Assembly (NCBI RefSeq): GCF_003144405.1
Contig: NZ_PENW01000019.1
Span: 156,271-220,270, forward strand
Length of the DNA: 64,000 bases
Direction: 5' to 3'
Source of the DNA: Proteus cibi
Lineage (GTDB): Bacteria > Pseudomonadota > Gammaproteobacteria > Enterobacterales > Enterobacteriaceae
The notes below the pieces were generated by a model that worked only from the letters and a program-made list of their open reading frames with translations, did not search any database and was not told the origin of the DNA. The position numbers were made by a program, and so were the translations under genes. Positions 9,971 to 20,141 of this stretch are shown here, piece after piece; positions within the stretch are counted from its first letter, which is position 1; every line of letters starts with the position of its first letter.

Positions 9971-11848
9971 ATGATGGACAACATTCGTTCCACTGCTAAT
10001 AATCCATTTATAAAGATATTATTAGCCGTGATCATCCTCTCCTTCGTCCTAACTGGTGTGGGCGGATACCTCTTTAGTTCAGGCGTTAATGATGCAGCAG
10101 AAGTTAACGGATATAAAATTAGCCGTTCTCAATTAGAGCAAGCTTATCAGCAACGTCGTGCTCAACTACAACAAGATATGGGTGAAAGTTTTGCAGCTCT
10201 TGCTTCATCAGAAGAAGGACAAAAACTTATTCGCCAACAATCGCTTGATTTATTGATCAACCAAGCATTACTTGATCAATTTGCACAAACGCTGGGTATT
10301 TCAGCGGGTGACCAGCAAATTAGAGATGCTATTTTTGCACTTCCTTACTTTCAAACTAACGGCAAATTTGACAATAAAAAATATGTCGATTTATTGAAAG
10401 GCAATAATATTGATGCTGATGCCTTTGCCGAAGGTATTCGCCAAAACCTGATTAATCAGCAATTAAAATTTTCTATTCAAGGAACGGATTTTGCCTTAGA
10501 TAGCGAAGTGAAAGAATTTGCAGGATTAATGCTACAAAGCCGTAATGTGCGTTTAGCATCATTAGATATTCAGCCATTCCTTGAAAAAGAAACGGCATCT
10601 GATGAAGAAGTGAAAGCGTTTTATGAGCAAAATAACCAAATGTTCATCGCGCCAGAGCAATTTAAAATTAGCTATATCCAATTAAATGCTCAAAAAGATT
10701 TTAATAATATCAACATTACTGATGAAGAAGCGAAGGCTTACTACGATAGTCATATTGATGAGTTCACAGCTGCCGGACAGAAACAGTACAGTATCTTAGT
10801 ATTAGCTGATGAAGCAGCCGCTAAAGCAGCAGAAGATGAGCTAAAAAAAGGCGCTGATTTTGTTTCGTTAGTGAAAGAAAAATCTATTGATAGTTTCTCT
10901 AAAAAACAAAATGGTTCTTTAGGTTGGATAACCATTGGGCAAGAATTACCAGAACTGGCTAATGCAAGTTTGACAGAAAAAGGTCAAATCTCTGAACCTG
11001 TTAAAATCAGCAATGGTTATGCAATTTTCCGCCTTGATGATGTCAAACAATCTGTTGTAAAACCATTTGATGAAGTGAAAACAGATTTACTGGCTAAAAT
11101 GCGTGAAAACAAAGCGATTGATGATTTCTTCGCATTACAACAAAAAGTGAGCCAAGCTGCATCTAATGACAACGACACACTCGTTCCTGCTGCTAAAGCG
11201 GGTAATGTGACTGTTGTTAATACTGATTGGTTTGATGAAAATACGGTTCCTGCACCATTAAATAATGAAAAACTCACCCAGTTAATTTTTGGGGGTTCAT
11301 TAGTGGATGAAAATGGCCCAACTGGCATGAATTCAGACATGGTGACATTAGGTAATGACAGTGCATTTATCGTGCGTGTAGAAGGTTATAAGCCTTCAGC
11401 AAGCCAACCATTAGACAAAGTGCGTGATCAGGTTGTTATGCTGGTTAAACAGCAAAAAGCATCACAAGCAATGAATGCAGAAGCCCAAAAACTTTTAGCT
11501 GCATTGAAAGAAGGCAAAGGCGAAGAAGCACTGAAAGCGGCTAATATTTCGTTTGGTAGTGAAGAAAGTATTGTTCACTCATCGGCAACAGATGTAGTAC
11601 AAACCGCTATTTTCTCTATGCCAAAGCCAGCTGAAGGTAAAAAAGAGTATGGTATGACGAATGTACCTGGTACTAAAGTCGTTCTTATTCAATTAGATAG
11701 CGTAACAGATGGCAAACCAACATCTGAACAACTCGAGTTTATGACTAATCTCTATCGTGCTCAGATGGGTGAAGAAGCATTACAACTCATGTTACGTGAC
11801 CTAAAAAACAACGCTAAAATTGAAATTTTTGATAAAGATTATCAATAA
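9971..11848 (+). CDS. ppiD: PpiD periplasmic folding chaperone
   Basis: Inner-membrane-anchored periplasmic chaperone that sits near the Sec translocon and helps newly exported proteins. At 625 residues it is close to E. coli PpiD (623). A single N-terminal membrane anchor (about residues 15-37, ILLAVIILSFVLTGVGGYLF) is followed by a SurA-like N-terminal domain. A parvulin domain lies around 265-355 (KQYSILVLADEAAAK to GYAIFRLDDVK), then a C-terminal chaperone part. The parvulin is typically inactive in PpiD. The start ATG at 9971 could also be the adjacent ATG at 9974; MMDNIRS matches the family start. The upstream palindrome may regulate it. Confidence 0.95.
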   Translation: MMDNIRSTANNPFIKILLAVIILSFVLTGVGGYLFSSGVNDAAEVNGYKISRSQLEQAYQQRRAQLQQDMGESFAALASSEEGQKLIRQQSLDLLINQALLDQFAQTLGISAGDQQIRDAIFALPYFQTNGKFDNKKYVDLLKGNNIDADAFAEGIRQNLINQQLKFSIQGTDFALDSEVKEFAGLMLQSRNVRLASLDIQPFLEKETASDEEVKAFYEQNNQMFIAPEQFKISYIQLNAQKDFNNINITDEEAKAYYDSHIDEFTAAGQKQYSILVLADEAAAKAAEDELKKGADFVSLVKEKSIDSFSKKQNGSLGWITIGQELPELANASLTEKGQISEPVKISNGYAIFRLDDVKQSVVKPFDEVKTDLLAKMRENKAIDDFFALQQKVSQAASNDNDTLVPAAKAGNVTVVNTDWFDENTVPAPLNNEKLTQLIFGGSLVDENGPTGMNSDMVTLGNDSAFIVRVEGYKPSASQPLDKVRDQVVMLVKQQKASQAMNAEAQKLLAALKEGKGEEALKAANISFGSEESIVHSSATDVVQTAIFSMPKPAEGKKEYGMTNVPGTKVVLIQLDSVTDGKPTSEQLEFMTNLYRAQMGEEALQLMLRDLKNNAKIEIFDKDYQ

Positions 11849-11870
11849 TTGAATTTGAGTGATTACATTG

Positions 11871-11898
11871 AAAACCCAGCATAAAGCTGGGTTTTTTT
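11871..11898 (+). terminator. Rho-independent terminator of ppiD
   Basis: Perfect stem AAAACCCAGC / GCTGGGTTTT with a five-base loop, followed by a T run, 22 bases after the ppiD stop. Confidence 0.9.
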
Positions 11899-12132
11899 AT
11901 GGCGACTATTTTTGATAACCTAAGTAAATAACTTCGTTACTCGAAAAATTCATCTTTGAGAGCAAGCCCGATAATTTTTTGTAATGCTTCTTTGGTTCCT
12001 TTTTATTTTTCCAACCTTCTCATAGTTCTCTTTTTAGATAATTGCTGATTTATCAATATATTGGCATTCTTTTTCTGCATTCGGAAATCTCTGTTTGCTA
12101 TTGAATTTAAAATTATTGAATAAAAGGAAATT

Positions 12133-12513
12133 ATGATTATGAAAATGGATAAAAAAATGTTGTCAGGTTTTATGGCTTCTATCTGCCTAGCTTTGGGATT
12201 AGGGCTTTCTCCTTTCTCTTATGCAGAAGAAGCGCCAGCTTCAATACCAACGGCTTCTGTTGAAACTCACACATCTGTAGCTCGTGAGACTAAAGAAAAC
12301 AAAGCCGGTACAGAAGAAGGTAAAGTTAATTTAAATACAGCAACCGTAGATGAATTAATGGGGTTAAAAGGGATAGGGAAAGCGAAAGCGCAAGCCATCA
12401 TTGATTATCGCGAACAGTTAGGGCGTTTTACCACTATCGATGAGCTTGAAAAAGTTTTTGGAATTGGTATGAAGTTAGTTGAGCAAAATCGTGATTTTAT
12501 CGTTATTAATTAA
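12133..12513 (+). CDS. ybaV: YbaV, secreted helix-hairpin-helix (ComEA-like) protein
   Basis: Small exported protein, 126 residues, with an N-terminal signal peptide (hydrophobic stretch about 12-30, ending FSYAEEA). A short low-complexity linker leads to a C-terminal ComEA-type helix-hairpin-helix DNA-binding domain. That domain reads [20 protein letters not shown], then [20 protein letters not shown], giving two HhH units from about residue 66. ComEA proteins bind DNA in the periplasm of competent bacteria; the enterobacterial YbaV role is not established. AAGGA at 12123-12127 suits the ATG at 12133, although ATGs at 12139 and 12145 are possible. E. coli has ybaV at the same place after ppiD. 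Confidence 0.88.
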   Translation: MIMKMDKKMLSGFMASICLALGLGLSPFSYAEEAPASIPTASVETHTSVARETKENKAGTEEGKVNLNTATVDELMGLKGIGKAKAQAIIDYREQLGRFTTIDELEKVFGIGMKLVEQNRDFIVIN

Positions 12514-12764
12514 GGTAGTTATTCTTATACGATGTTAAGTATAAGTGATAGTAAAAACGTGAATATTGATTGAAAATTCCCGTGTTTCTCTTTGATTTTT
12601 ATTTTGATAAGAGAAACACGTTTTCCTAGAATTTTCTTTGTTAAAAGAAAACAGGATAAACCTAGAACAGAAATTACTAAATTTATTTTCTTGGCTATAT
12701 TTATGGTATCGCAAAAAAACTTTATAAAAAGTTTATTAGAATAATCAAGAGGTAATAAATTGAT

Positions 12765-13169
12765 ATGAGTACATTAATTAAAGTTTATGGTTTTCATTTA
12801 GATGTTTTTGAACATGTGAATAATGCACGTTACCTTGAGTTTTTAGAGCAAGCTCGATGGGATTGGATTGAGCAACATTTAGATTTTGATTGGTTTAAGC
12901 GCAATGGCTTGGCATTAGTCGTTGCTAATATCAATATTAATTATCGTTTACCTGCAAGTTTAGGTGATGAGCTACTCATTGATTGTGATGTTGCTGAAGT
13001 GGGAATTAAAAGTGGCGTACTTTCTCAAAAGATTGTGAGGAAAAAAGATGGCGCACTTATCTCTGATGCATTAATTACTTTTGTTCTTGTTGATATCAAT
13101 ACAAAAAAAGCACTGACATTAACAGATCAATTAAGAGAAAAACTTGAATATGTACGTCAATCATCCTAA
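12765..13169 (+). CDS. fadM: FadM acyl-CoA thioesterase
   Basis: Single-hotdog-fold thioesterase (YbaW) that hydrolyses long-chain acyl-CoA, for example intermediates stalled in beta-oxidation. It is 134 residues. It shows the 4HBT pattern FHLDVFEHVNNARYLEFLEQ with the catalytic-site Asp in LDVFEHVNN, then the ININYRLPA strand and a C-terminal DALITFVLVDI strand. The start ATG at 12765 follows GAGGTAATAA. It lies between ybaV and convergent queC, as in E. coli. Hairpins at 13174-13203 and 13232-13266 separate it from queC. Confidence 0.93.
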   Translation: MSTLIKVYGFHLDVFEHVNNARYLEFLEQARWDWIEQHLDFDWFKRNGLALVVANININYRLPASLGDELLIDCDVAEVGIKSGVLSQKIVRKKDGALISDALITFVLVDINTKKALTLTDQLREKLEYVRQSS

Positions 13170-13173
13170 TACA

Positions 13174-13203
13174 TAAAGAGAGTATTAGAGACGGCTCTCT
13201 TTA
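13174..13203 (+). terminator. Hairpin after fadM, possible terminator
   Basis: Perfect nine-base repeat TAAAGAGAG / CTCTCTTTA with a 12-base loop, five bases after the fadM stop. The T run is weak, so termination strength is uncertain. Confidence 0.5.
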
Positions 13204-13231
13204 TGCTCTCTAGCTAATCTAAGATGATTTA

Positions 13232-13266
13232 ATGCAGTGATAATGCTTGATGAATTATCACTGCAT
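13232..13266. terminator. Strong hairpin between convergent fadM and queC
   Basis: Perfect 13-base inverted repeat ATGCAGTGATAAT / ATTATCACTGCAT with a nine-base loop. It sits between two converging genes, so it may terminate both, although no long T tract is present on either strand. Confidence 0.55.
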
Positions 13267-13317
13267 AAGCGAATAAACGGCAGGTAACAGAGCTCATAAA
13301 TAAGGTCACCAGGATGA

Positions 13318-14016
13318 TTATTTAAGACCTACTTTTTGTTTCATTGTCTGCATAATGAGCGTTTTATCTGCTAAGTAGGTGTTTAATCCGCGTTGTCTTA
13401 AATGGCAAGCTGCACATTCACCACAGCCATCACCTTGAATACCGTTATAGCAAGTTAATGTTTCATGACGAACGAAATCTAACTTTTTATAGTGATCAGC
13501 AAGAGCCCAAGTTTCGGCTTTATCTAGCCACATTAAGGGTGTGATAAATTTAATATCACGTGCAATACCTAAGCTGACAGCATGATTCAGTGCTTTGACA
13601 AATTCATCACGACAATCAGGATAACCAGAGAAATCTGTCTCACAAACACCTGTGATGACACTCTCTGCACCAATTTGATAAGCGTAAATTGCAGCTAAAG
13701 TGAGGAAAAGAATATTTCTACCTGGAACAAAAGTACTCGGAATATCACTTTCTTCACTTTCTTTGAAATCAGGAACCGGAATATTGTCACGGGTTAGGCT
13801 ACTGATAGCGAGTTCATTGAGTAAACTTACATCTAAAACTTTATGCGCAGTTGCCCCCAGTAATTGACTTACTTTTTGTGCTACCTCAATTTCTTCTTTA
13901 TGGCGTTGCCCATAATTAAATGTAATGCAATGTACTTCATCGTACTTTTCCAACGCTTGAATAAGGCAGGTTGTCGAATCTTGTCCACCACTAAAGACAA
14001 CGACCGTTTTTTTCAT
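13318..14016 (-). CDS. queC: QueC, 7-cyano-7-deazaguanine synthase
   Basis: Cytosolic enzyme that converts 7-carboxy-7-deazaguanine to preQ0 with ATP and ammonia, in the queuosine tRNA-modification pathway. It is 232 residues. It has the N-terminal PP-loop SGGQDSTT (about 9-16) and the C-terminal zinc-binding cysteines in [21 protein letters not shown] set the start at the ATG at 14016, which has an AGGAG ribosome site seven bases upstream; the open frame continues to 14061 but has no comparable site there. It is divergent from decR; the E. coli genes ybaE and cof that lie between them are absent here. Confidence 0.96.
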   Translation of the reverse strand: MKKTVVVFSGGQDSTTCLIQALEKYDEVHCITFNYGQRHKEEIEVAQKVSQLLGATAHKVLDVSLLNELAISSLTRDNIPVPDFKESEESDIPSTFVPGRNILFLTLAAIYAYQIGAESVITGVCETDFSGYPDCRDEFVKALNHAVSLGIARDIKFITPLMWLDKAETWALADHYKKLDFVRHETLTCYNGIQGDGCGECAACHLRQRGLNTYLADKTLIMQTMKQKVGLK

Positions 14017-14174
14017 CAGAATACTCCTGAATATTGAATTTCTGTAAGGATTAGTACGCATAAAAGTACATATATTATGGCAATTTATTACCGATTTATC
14101 ATTAGATGATTACTCTTATAGTAAGGGGCAGGTTATCATTATTTTTTGTAGGGGCATATTTTGAAGGAGTATCT

Positions 14175-14636
14175 ATGTTAGATAAGATTGACCGTAAACT
14201 ATTAGCGCTATTACAGGAAGATTCAAGCCTCTCACTGAATACTTTGGCTGAGGCTGTTAACCTAACCTCAACACCTTGCTGGAAACGATTGAAAAGATTG
14301 GAGGATGAGGGGTATATTCGTAAGCGCGTTGCGCTGCTTGATAGTGAAAAAATCGGGCTAGGTCTAACAGTTATTGTTATGATTAGAACACAGCAACATA
14401 ATAGCGAATGGTACGAACAGTTTGTTTCATTTGTTAAGCAAATGCCAGAAGTACTGACATTCTATCGAATGGCGGGTGAGTGTGATTATCTAATGCATGT
14501 TGAAGTAGTAGACATGAAAAGTTACGACCTATTTTATAAGCGTATGGTTAATGGCGTACCGGGTCTTATTGATGTGACTTCTAACTTCGCAATGGAAAAA
14601 ATTAAATACACAACGGCAATGCCGATACCTGAATAA
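14175..14636 (+). CDS. decR: DecR/CyuR, Lrp/AsnC-family cysteine-responsive regulator
   Basis: Transcription regulator of 153 residues (E. coli DecR 152), known to activate cysteine detoxification genes such as the cyuPA (yhaOM) genes. An N-terminal helix-turn-helix ([20 protein letters not shown], then [20 protein letters not shown]) is followed by a C-terminal RAM/AsnC ligand domain ([18 protein letters not shown]). Start ATG 14175 is supported by AAGGAG at 14164; the longer open frame from 14106 lacks one. A cyuA-type desulfidase gene lies at 46.4 kb in this window and is a plausible target by analogy. Confidence 0.92.
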   Translation: MLDKIDRKLLALLQEDSSLSLNTLAEAVNLTSTPCWKRLKRLEDEGYIRKRVALLDSEKIGLGLTVIVMIRTQQHNSEWYEQFVSFVKQMPEVLTFYRMAGECDYLMHVEVVDMKSYDLFYKRMVNGVPGLIDVTSNFAMEKIKYTTAMPIPE

Positions 14637-14692
14637 GGTTCATCTTTACCAACTGGCACTTTTATTTTTTGTATAACCTTAGGATTTAAGGC

Positions 14693-16438
14693 GTGGCTCT
14701 ATTTTCACAGCTCAGTTGGTATTTTCTTAGTGAATGGCGTCGTTATGTGGGTGCCATTTTCTTATTGATGGTTATCGCAGTATTACAGGTGATCCCTCCA
14801 AAAATTGTGGGGATTATTGTGGATGGTGTCGATAACCATAGTCTGACGTTTAGCCAAGTGATGAATTGGATTGGCGTAATGGTATTAATTGCCCTTGCGG
14901 TTTATCTGTTACGTTATTTTTGGCGTCTTTGGTTATTTGGTGCATCTTATCAATTAGCAGTAAAACTGCGGATGCAAATCTATCAACAACTTAATCAACA
15001 ATCCTCCTCTTTTTATCATCGTTATCGTACAGGCGATTTAATTGCGCGTACGACGAATGATGTGGATAAAGTGGTTTTTGCCGCGGGCGAAGGTGTACTG
15101 ACCTTAGTGGATTCTATGGTTATGGGGATCGCTGTACTGGTCATGATGAGTATTCAGTTAAGTTGGGAACTGACACTAATATCATTATTACCTATGCCAA
15201 TCATGGCTATTTTGATTAAGCGATATGGCGATAAATTGCATAGTCGCTTTAAAACCGCGCAGGCACTTTTCTCTTCACTTAATAATCAAGCTCAAGAAAG
15301 CTTGAGTAGCATCCGCATGATCAAATCTTTCGGACTAGAACAACAGCATGCTTCCCGTTTTGATGATGTGGCAAAAGAAACTGGACGCCAAAATATGCGT
15401 GTTGCAAGAATTGATGCGCTGTTTGATCCTACTATTTTTATGGCTATTGGTTTTGCTAATTTACTCGCTGTTGCGGGCGGTAGCTATTTTGTTATTCATG
15501 GCAAAATGACATTGGGTGAATTAACCAGTTTTGTGATGTATTTGGGGCAAATGATCTGGCCAATGCTGGCTTTAGCATGGATGTTCAATATTGTTGAGCG
15601 TGGCAGTGCTGCTTATAGTCGAATTAATAGTTTATTGGATGAAAAGCTCGATATGGTTGATGGTGAATTATCACCAAAGCAAGGTCGAGGCGTATTATCC
15701 GTTGATATCAAATGTTTCCAATATCCTGAACAAACGACACAAACACTGAAAAACGTTCATTTCACATTATCACCCGGTGAAATGTTAGGTATTTGTGGTG
15801 TGACAGGAAGTGGTAAAAGTACATTACTTAATGCCATTCAACGACTTTACGATGTCACCGAAGGTGAAATTTGTTTTCAATCAGTTCCTATTTATCAATT
15901 GAAACTTGATGAATGGCGAGCTCGATTGGCGGTTGTTAATCAAACCCCCTTCCTATTTTCAGATACCATCGCAGGAAATATTGCGTTAGGTCGTCCTGAT
16001 GCGACAAGAGAAGAAATAGAGTCTGTTGCGAAACTGGCAAATATTCACGAGGATATTTTACGCTTACCCGAAGGGTATCAAACACAGGTAGGCGAAAAAG
16101 GGGTGATGTTATCTGGTGGACAAAAGCAACGTATTTCTATTGCTCGAGCATTATTATTAGATGCTGAAATTTTATTATTAGATGACGCTCTATCTGCTGT
16201 TGATGGACAAACGGAATATCAAATTTTGCAAAACTTGTCGCAATGGCGAAAAGATAGAACATTAATTATTAGCGCCCATCGCTTATCTGCATTGGTTGGT
16301 GCTACGAATATCTTAGTGTTAAAACAAGGTGAGATTATAGAGCAAGGTACACATCAGCAATTAATTTCAATACCGGGTTGGTATCAAGATATGTACCATT
16401 ATCAGCAATTAGAGGCGGCGTTGGATGACGATGAGTAA
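14693..16438 (+). CDS. mdlA: MdlA, ABC transporter half-subunit (permease-ATPase)
   Basis: Inner-membrane ABC exporter half, 581 residues. An N-terminal six-helix permease precedes a C-terminal ATPase with Walker [10 protein letters not shown] (about 367-375) and signature LSGGQKQR. Walker [13 protein letters not shown] has Asp where the catalytic Glu is usual, as in the asymmetric MdlAB heterodimer. The substrate is unknown. The start is GTG at 14693, after AAGG. The gene overlaps mdlB by 14 bases, so the two are translationally coupled. It follows decR by 56 bases, and read-through from decR is plausible. Confidence 0.94.
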   Translation: MALFSQLSWYFLSEWRRYVGAIFLLMVIAVLQVIPPKIVGIIVDGVDNHSLTFSQVMNWIGVMVLIALAVYLLRYFWRLWLFGASYQLAVKLRMQIYQQLNQQSSSFYHRYRTGDLIARTTNDVDKVVFAAGEGVLTLVDSMVMGIAVLVMMSIQLSWELTLISLLPMPIMAILIKRYGDKLHSRFKTAQALFSSLNNQAQESLSSIRMIKSFGLEQQHASRFDDVAKETGRQNMRVARIDALFDPTIFMAIGFANLLAVAGGSYFVIHGKMTLGELTSFVMYLGQMIWPMLALAWMFNIVERGSAAYSRINSLLDEKLDMVDGELSPKQGRGVLSVDIKCFQYPEQTTQTLKNVHFTLSPGEMLGICGVTGSGKSTLLNAIQRLYDVTEGEICFQSVPIYQLKLDEWRARLAVVNQTPFLFSDTIAGNIALGRPDATREEIESVAKLANIHEDILRLPEGYQTQVGEKGVMLSGGQKQRISIARALLLDAEILLLDDALSAVDGQTEYQILQNLSQWRKDRTLIISAHRLSALVGATNILVLKQGEIIEQGTHQQLISIPGWYQDMYHYQQLEAALDDDE

Positions 16439-18212
16439 AACTAAATCCGTTAAAGCGCTATTGCCTGCATTAAAGCGTCTTTTGACTTATGGTAAAACCT
16501 ACCGCAAACCGATGACATGGGGTGTCATTATGTTGTGGGTTGCGGCTGTTGCAGAAGTGGGAGGCCCATTAATTGTTGGCTATTTTATTGATGCAAAAGT
16601 TGCCACGAATAATGTGGAATTAATGTCCTCATTAGGTTTGGCATTGGCTTTTATTCTTTTGCAGGTGATTGCCGCTACACTTCATTATTATCAAGCCATT
16701 GTGTTTAATCATGCTGCCGTTGGTGTTGTACAACAATTACGCACCGATGTAATGAGTGCAGCACTAAAACAACCATTAAGTGCTTTTGATAATCAGCCCG
16801 TGGGACAGTTAATTTCTCGTGTAACAAATGATACTGAGACGATTAAAGATTTGTTCGTGAACGTGTTACCGACATTATTCCGAGCGATTGCTTTGGTGGT
16901 GGTAATGCTAATAGCTATGTTTTTATTAGAATGGCAAATGGCACTTATTGCCATGATGATATTTCCTGCGGTGATAGGTGTGATGATGCTTTATCAGCGA
17001 TTGAGCACCCCTATTGTACGTAATGTACGTCATTTTCTTGCCAATATTAATGATGGTTTCCATGAAGTTATCAATGGCATGTCAGTTATTCAGCAATTTA
17101 GGCAACAAGCTCGATTTGGTGAAAGAATGTCAGATGATAGCTGGCAACATTATCAAGCACGTATGAAAGCGTTAAAACTTGATGGCCTGTTATTACGTCC
17201 TTTATTAAGTATGCTCTCTGCGTTGGTTCTGTGTGGCTTATTAATGTTGTTTGGGTATCAAGGGAGTGCAGTGATTGGTGTTGGGGTTATTTATGCGTTT
17301 ATTAGTTATTTAGGCAGATTAAATGAACCCTTGATCACATTGACATCACAGCAATCCATTTTACAACAGGCGGTTGTCTCTGGTGAGCGAGTGTTTGAAC
17401 TGATGGATGCCCCTTTACAGCGTTACGGCTCCTCATCACATTCCATCACTCAAGGTAATATCGATGTTAACTCGCTTTGGTTTGCCTATCGTGATGAGCA
17501 ATGGGTATTAAAAGATATTAATTTAACTATTCCGGCTCGTCATTTTATCGCATTCGTTGGGCACACAGGAAGTGGCAAGAGTACTTTAGCCAGTTTATTA
17601 ATGGGAAATTATCCTTGGCAAAAAGGAAGTATCTCTCTAGATAAGCAACCATTAGAAGTGTATTCCCATGCCGCATTACGTAGTGGTATTGCGATGGTGC
17701 AGCAAGATCCTGTTTTATTATCAGGTTCACTGCATGACAATATTACGTTAGGTCGTGATTGTGATGAGTCACATTTATGGCAGGTATTAGAAACAGTTCA
17801 ACTTGATCAATGGGCTAAAGCCTTACCGGAAGGACTACAAACAGAACTTGGTGAGCAAGGTAGTCGCTTATCCGCAGGGCAAAAACAGTTACTTGCATTG
17901 GCGCGTGTATTATTAATACCTCCTCGTATTCTTATTTTAGACGAGGCAACCGCAAATATTGATTCAGGCACAGAACAAGCTATACAGAAAGCGTTAAAAG
18001 TCGTTAGGGAAAAAACAACATTGATTGTTATTGCTCATCGACTTTCCACTATTATTGAAGCCAATGAAATTGTGGTGCTTCATCGTGGTGCAGTTGTTGA
18101 ACAGGGCGATCATGCTAAGTTACTCTCACAAAAAGGTCGATACTATAATATGTATCAATTACAGCAAGTCAGAGAATCTTTACAAGAGCAAGCGCCTATT
18201 GCAGTAGAATAA
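16425..18212 (+). CDS. mdlB: MdlB, ABC transporter half-subunit (permease-ATPase)
   Basis: Partner of MdlA, 595 residues, with the same permease-ATPase layout. Walker A is GHTGSGKST (about 377-385). The signature is LSAGQKQL, a variant of LSGGQ, and Walker B is [12 protein letters not shown] with the canonical catalytic Glu. The pair therefore has one canonical and one degenerate ATP site, typical of heterodimeric exporters. The start at 16425 lies inside mdlA; the ATG at 16431 is an alternative. A strong terminator follows. The substrate is unknown. Confidence 0.94.
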   Translation: MTMSKTKSVKALLPALKRLLTYGKTYRKPMTWGVIMLWVAAVAEVGGPLIVGYFIDAKVATNNVELMSSLGLALAFILLQVIAATLHYYQAIVFNHAAVGVVQQLRTDVMSAALKQPLSAFDNQPVGQLISRVTNDTETIKDLFVNVLPTLFRAIALVVVMLIAMFLLEWQMALIAMMIFPAVIGVMMLYQRLSTPIVRNVRHFLANINDGFHEVINGMSVIQQFRQQARFGERMSDDSWQHYQARMKALKLDGLLLRPLLSMLSALVLCGLLMLFGYQGSAVIGVGVIYAFISYLGRLNEPLITLTSQQSILQQAVVSGERVFELMDAPLQRYGSSSHSITQGNIDVNSLWFAYRDEQWVLKDINLTIPARHFIAFVGHTGSGKSTLASLLMGNYPWQKGSISLDKQPLEVYSHAALRSGIAMVQQDPVLLSGSLHDNITLGRDCDESHLWQVLETVQLDQWAKALPEGLQTELGEQGSRLSAGQKQLLALARVLLIPPRILILDEATANIDSGTEQAIQKALKVVREKTTLIVIAHRLSTIIEANEIVVLHRGAVVEQGDHAKLLSQKGRYYNMYQLQQVRESLQEQAPIAVE

Positions 18213-18240
18213 TCACCTTAAATAAAAAATCTAATTTTAG

Positions 18241-18273
18241 AGGGCACATCATTGTTATGTATGTGCCCTTTTT
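18241..18273 (+). terminator. Rho-independent terminator of mdlAB
   Basis: Perfect stem AGGGCACAT / ATGTGCCCT with an 11-base loop and a T run, 28 bases after mdlB. Confidence 0.9.
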
Positions 18274-18318
18274 GATTTCCCGATGATCTCACTTTTATCA
18301 AAATAGTAGCCGTATTTT

Positions 18319-18335
18319 TGCACCAACTCGGTGAG
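18319..18335 (+). promoter_or_regulatory. NtrC-like enhancer site for glnK-amtB
   Basis: TGCACC-AACTC-GGTGAG closely follows the NtrC consensus TGCACC-N5-GGTGCA. It lies about 70 bases upstream of a sigma-54 promoter, the expected geometry for NtrC activation under nitrogen limitation. Confidence 0.75.
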
Positions 18336-18396
18336 CTTTTTCATTTTAACTATTTCTAGAATTAACTTTTTGTTTAAATATCAACTCATTAAATAA

Positions 18397-18411
18397 TGGC
18401 ATGTCTTTTGC
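18397..18411 (+). promoter_or_regulatory. Sigma-54 promoter of glnK-amtB
   Basis: TGGCAT-GTCTT-TTGC matches the -24/-12 consensus TGGCAC-N5-TTGC, with GG and GC exactly one helical turn apart. It lies 45 bases upstream of the glnK start. Confidence 0.85.
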
Positions 18412-18455
18412 TTTTCTATATGGGCTTTGTTCTTTCAAATATCGACGAGGTTTAT

Positions 18456-18794
18456 ATGAAATATATCATCGCCATTATTAAGCCATTTAAATTAGAAGAA
18501 GTACGAGAGTTACTTTCTGAGTTAGGTATCAAGGGAATGACAATCAGTGAAGTAAAGGGATATGGGCGACAAAAAGGACATGCGGAGTTGTATAGAGGGG
18601 CAGAATACGAAGTTAATTTTCTCCCCAAAGTAAAAATAGAACTTGCTATTTGTGATGATCAACTTGAGCCAGTTATGCAAGTGATTATGCAAGCGACTGA
18701 TACAGGGAAGGTAGGAGATGGAAAAATATTTGTTTTTGAATTATTGCAGGCAGTCCGTATTCGTACTGGTGAGTCTGGTGATGAAGCACTTTAA
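18456..18794 (+). CDS. glnK: GlnK, PII nitrogen regulatory protein
   Basis: Trimeric PII signal protein of 112 residues that binds ATP/ADP and 2-oxoglutarate and plugs the AmtB channel when nitrogen is ample. The T-loop GHAELYRGAEYEVNFLPK contains Tyr-51, the uridylylation site. The B-loop TGKVGDGKIFV and the C-terminal RIRTGESGDEAL are intact. The start ATG at 18456 follows GAGG and gives the exact family length; the open frame extending to 18396 runs through the promoter and is rejected. It is co-transcribed with amtB 12 bases downstream from a sigma-54 promoter with an NtrC-like site. Confidence 0.97.
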   Translation: MKYIIAIIKPFKLEEVRELLSELGIKGMTISEVKGYGRQKGHAELYRGAEYEVNFLPKVKIELAICDDQLEPVMQVIMQATDTGKVGDGKIFVFELLQAVRIRTGESGDEAL

Positions 18795-18806
18795 AGGAGA
18801 TATTCA

Positions 18807-20099
18807 ATGAAACGCTTACTTTCTTTGTTATTAATGTTAGTGCTTACACACTTTTCTTCATCTGTATTTGCGACTGAAACAGTGATTGTTGATAAAGCTG
18901 ATAACAGTTTTATGTTGATATGTACTGCTTTGGTCTTTTTTATGACGATACCCGGTATTGCTCTGTTTTATGGCGGATTATTAAGAGGGAAAAACGTACT
19001 TTCTTTGATCACGCAAGTCATGATGATCTTCAGTGTCGTTGTTATTCTTTGGGTTACATTTGGCTATAGTTTGGCATTTACGGCGGGTAATAAAATTTGG
19101 GGTGGGTGGTCACTTACTTTTTTGAATAACGTATCACTGGATTCACTCTCTGGTTCAATTAATCAGTATGTACATATTGCTTTTCAAGGATCTTTTGCTG
19201 TTATCACTGTTGCATTAATTATTGGGGCATTAGGAGAGCGTATTCGTTTTTCCGCACTGCTTATTTTTACGGTTATTTGGTTCACCTTTTCTTATATTCC
19301 TATCGCACATATGGTATGGGGAGAAGGTGGTTGGTTAATCGATGATGGGGCATTAGATTTTGCGGGGGGAACCGTCGTACATATTAATGCGGCTATTGCT
19401 GCTCTTGTTGGTGCTTACTTACTTGGTAAGCGACGTGATAGCCAGTATACCACGCTTAAACCGCATAATTTACCCATGGTCTTTACGGGTACAGCAGTGC
19501 TCTATATTGGTTGGTTTGGTTTTAATGCAGGCTCTGCTGGCAGTGCAAATGCGATCGCGGCTTTAGCTTTTCTAAATACAGTAATTGCAACGGCAGGAGC
19601 CGTACTTTCTTGGACTGCATCAGAATGGATCACCAGAGGCAAACCCTCTATGTTAGGTAGTTGTTCTGGTTGTATTGCAGGATTAGTTGCAATTACACCT
19701 GCTGCGGGCACGGTCGGCGTGATGGGCGCTTTATTTATCGGTGTAATGGGAGGGATCATTGGGCTTTGGGGCGTAGTTGTTTTAAAGCGCTGGTTAAAAG
19801 CTGATGATGTTTGTGATGTTTTCGGCATTCACGGTACTTGTGGAATTGCGGGGTGCTTATTAACAGGCGTGTTTACGGCTTCATTTTTAGGAGGAGTGGG
19901 ATATAGCGAAGGTATGACACTGAGTAAACAAGTTTTAATTCAGTTAATGAGCGTCGTGATCACCGTGATTTGGTCTGGTGTTGTCGCTTATATAGGTTTT
20001 AAAATCGCAGATAAGCTGGTGGGCTTGCGAGTTTCAGAAGAAGAAGAACATGATGGATTAGATTTAACCACTCATGGTGAAAGAGCTTATCAACAATAA
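18807..20099 (+). CDS. amtB: AmtB ammonium channel
   Basis: Trimeric inner-membrane ammonium transporter, 430 residues. An N-terminal signal peptide (MKRLLSLLLMLVLTHFSSSV, ending FATE) is followed by 11 expected membrane helices. Signatures include FYGGLLRGKNVLS, DFAGGTVVHINAAIAALVGA (pore His) and GIHGTCGIAGCLLTG (second pore His). Its position directly after glnK is the conserved glnK-amtB operon, and regulation comes from the upstream sigma-54/NtrC elements. A hairpin at 20106 separates it from convergent tesB. Confidence 0.97.
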   Translation: MKRLLSLLLMLVLTHFSSSVFATETVIVDKADNSFMLICTALVFFMTIPGIALFYGGLLRGKNVLSLITQVMMIFSVVVILWVTFGYSLAFTAGNKIWGGWSLTFLNNVSLDSLSGSINQYVHIAFQGSFAVITVALIIGALGERIRFSALLIFTVIWFTFSYIPIAHMVWGEGGWLIDDGALDFAGGTVVHINAAIAALVGAYLLGKRRDSQYTTLKPHNLPMVFTGTAVLYIGWFGFNAGSAGSANAIAALAFLNTVIATAGAVLSWTASEWITRGKPSMLGSCSGCIAGLVAITPAAGTVGVMGALFIGVMGGIIGLWGVVVLKRWLKADDVCDVFGIHGTCGIAGCLLTGVFTASFLGGVGYSEGMTLSKQVLIQLMSVVITVIWSGVVAYIGFKIADKLVGLRVSEEEEHDGLDLTTHGERAYQQ

Positions 20100-20105
20100 T
20101 TGTCT

Positions 20106-20130
20106 ATTCCCCCTCGTTTGAGGGGGGAAT
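20106..20130. terminator. Hairpin between convergent amtB and tesB
   Basis: ATTCCCCCTC / GAGGGGGGAAT with a short loop, one bulged G, lying between two converging stop codons. It probably terminates in both directions, although the flanking T tracts are short. Confidence 0.6.
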
Positions 20131-20141
20131 ATGCCAAGATA

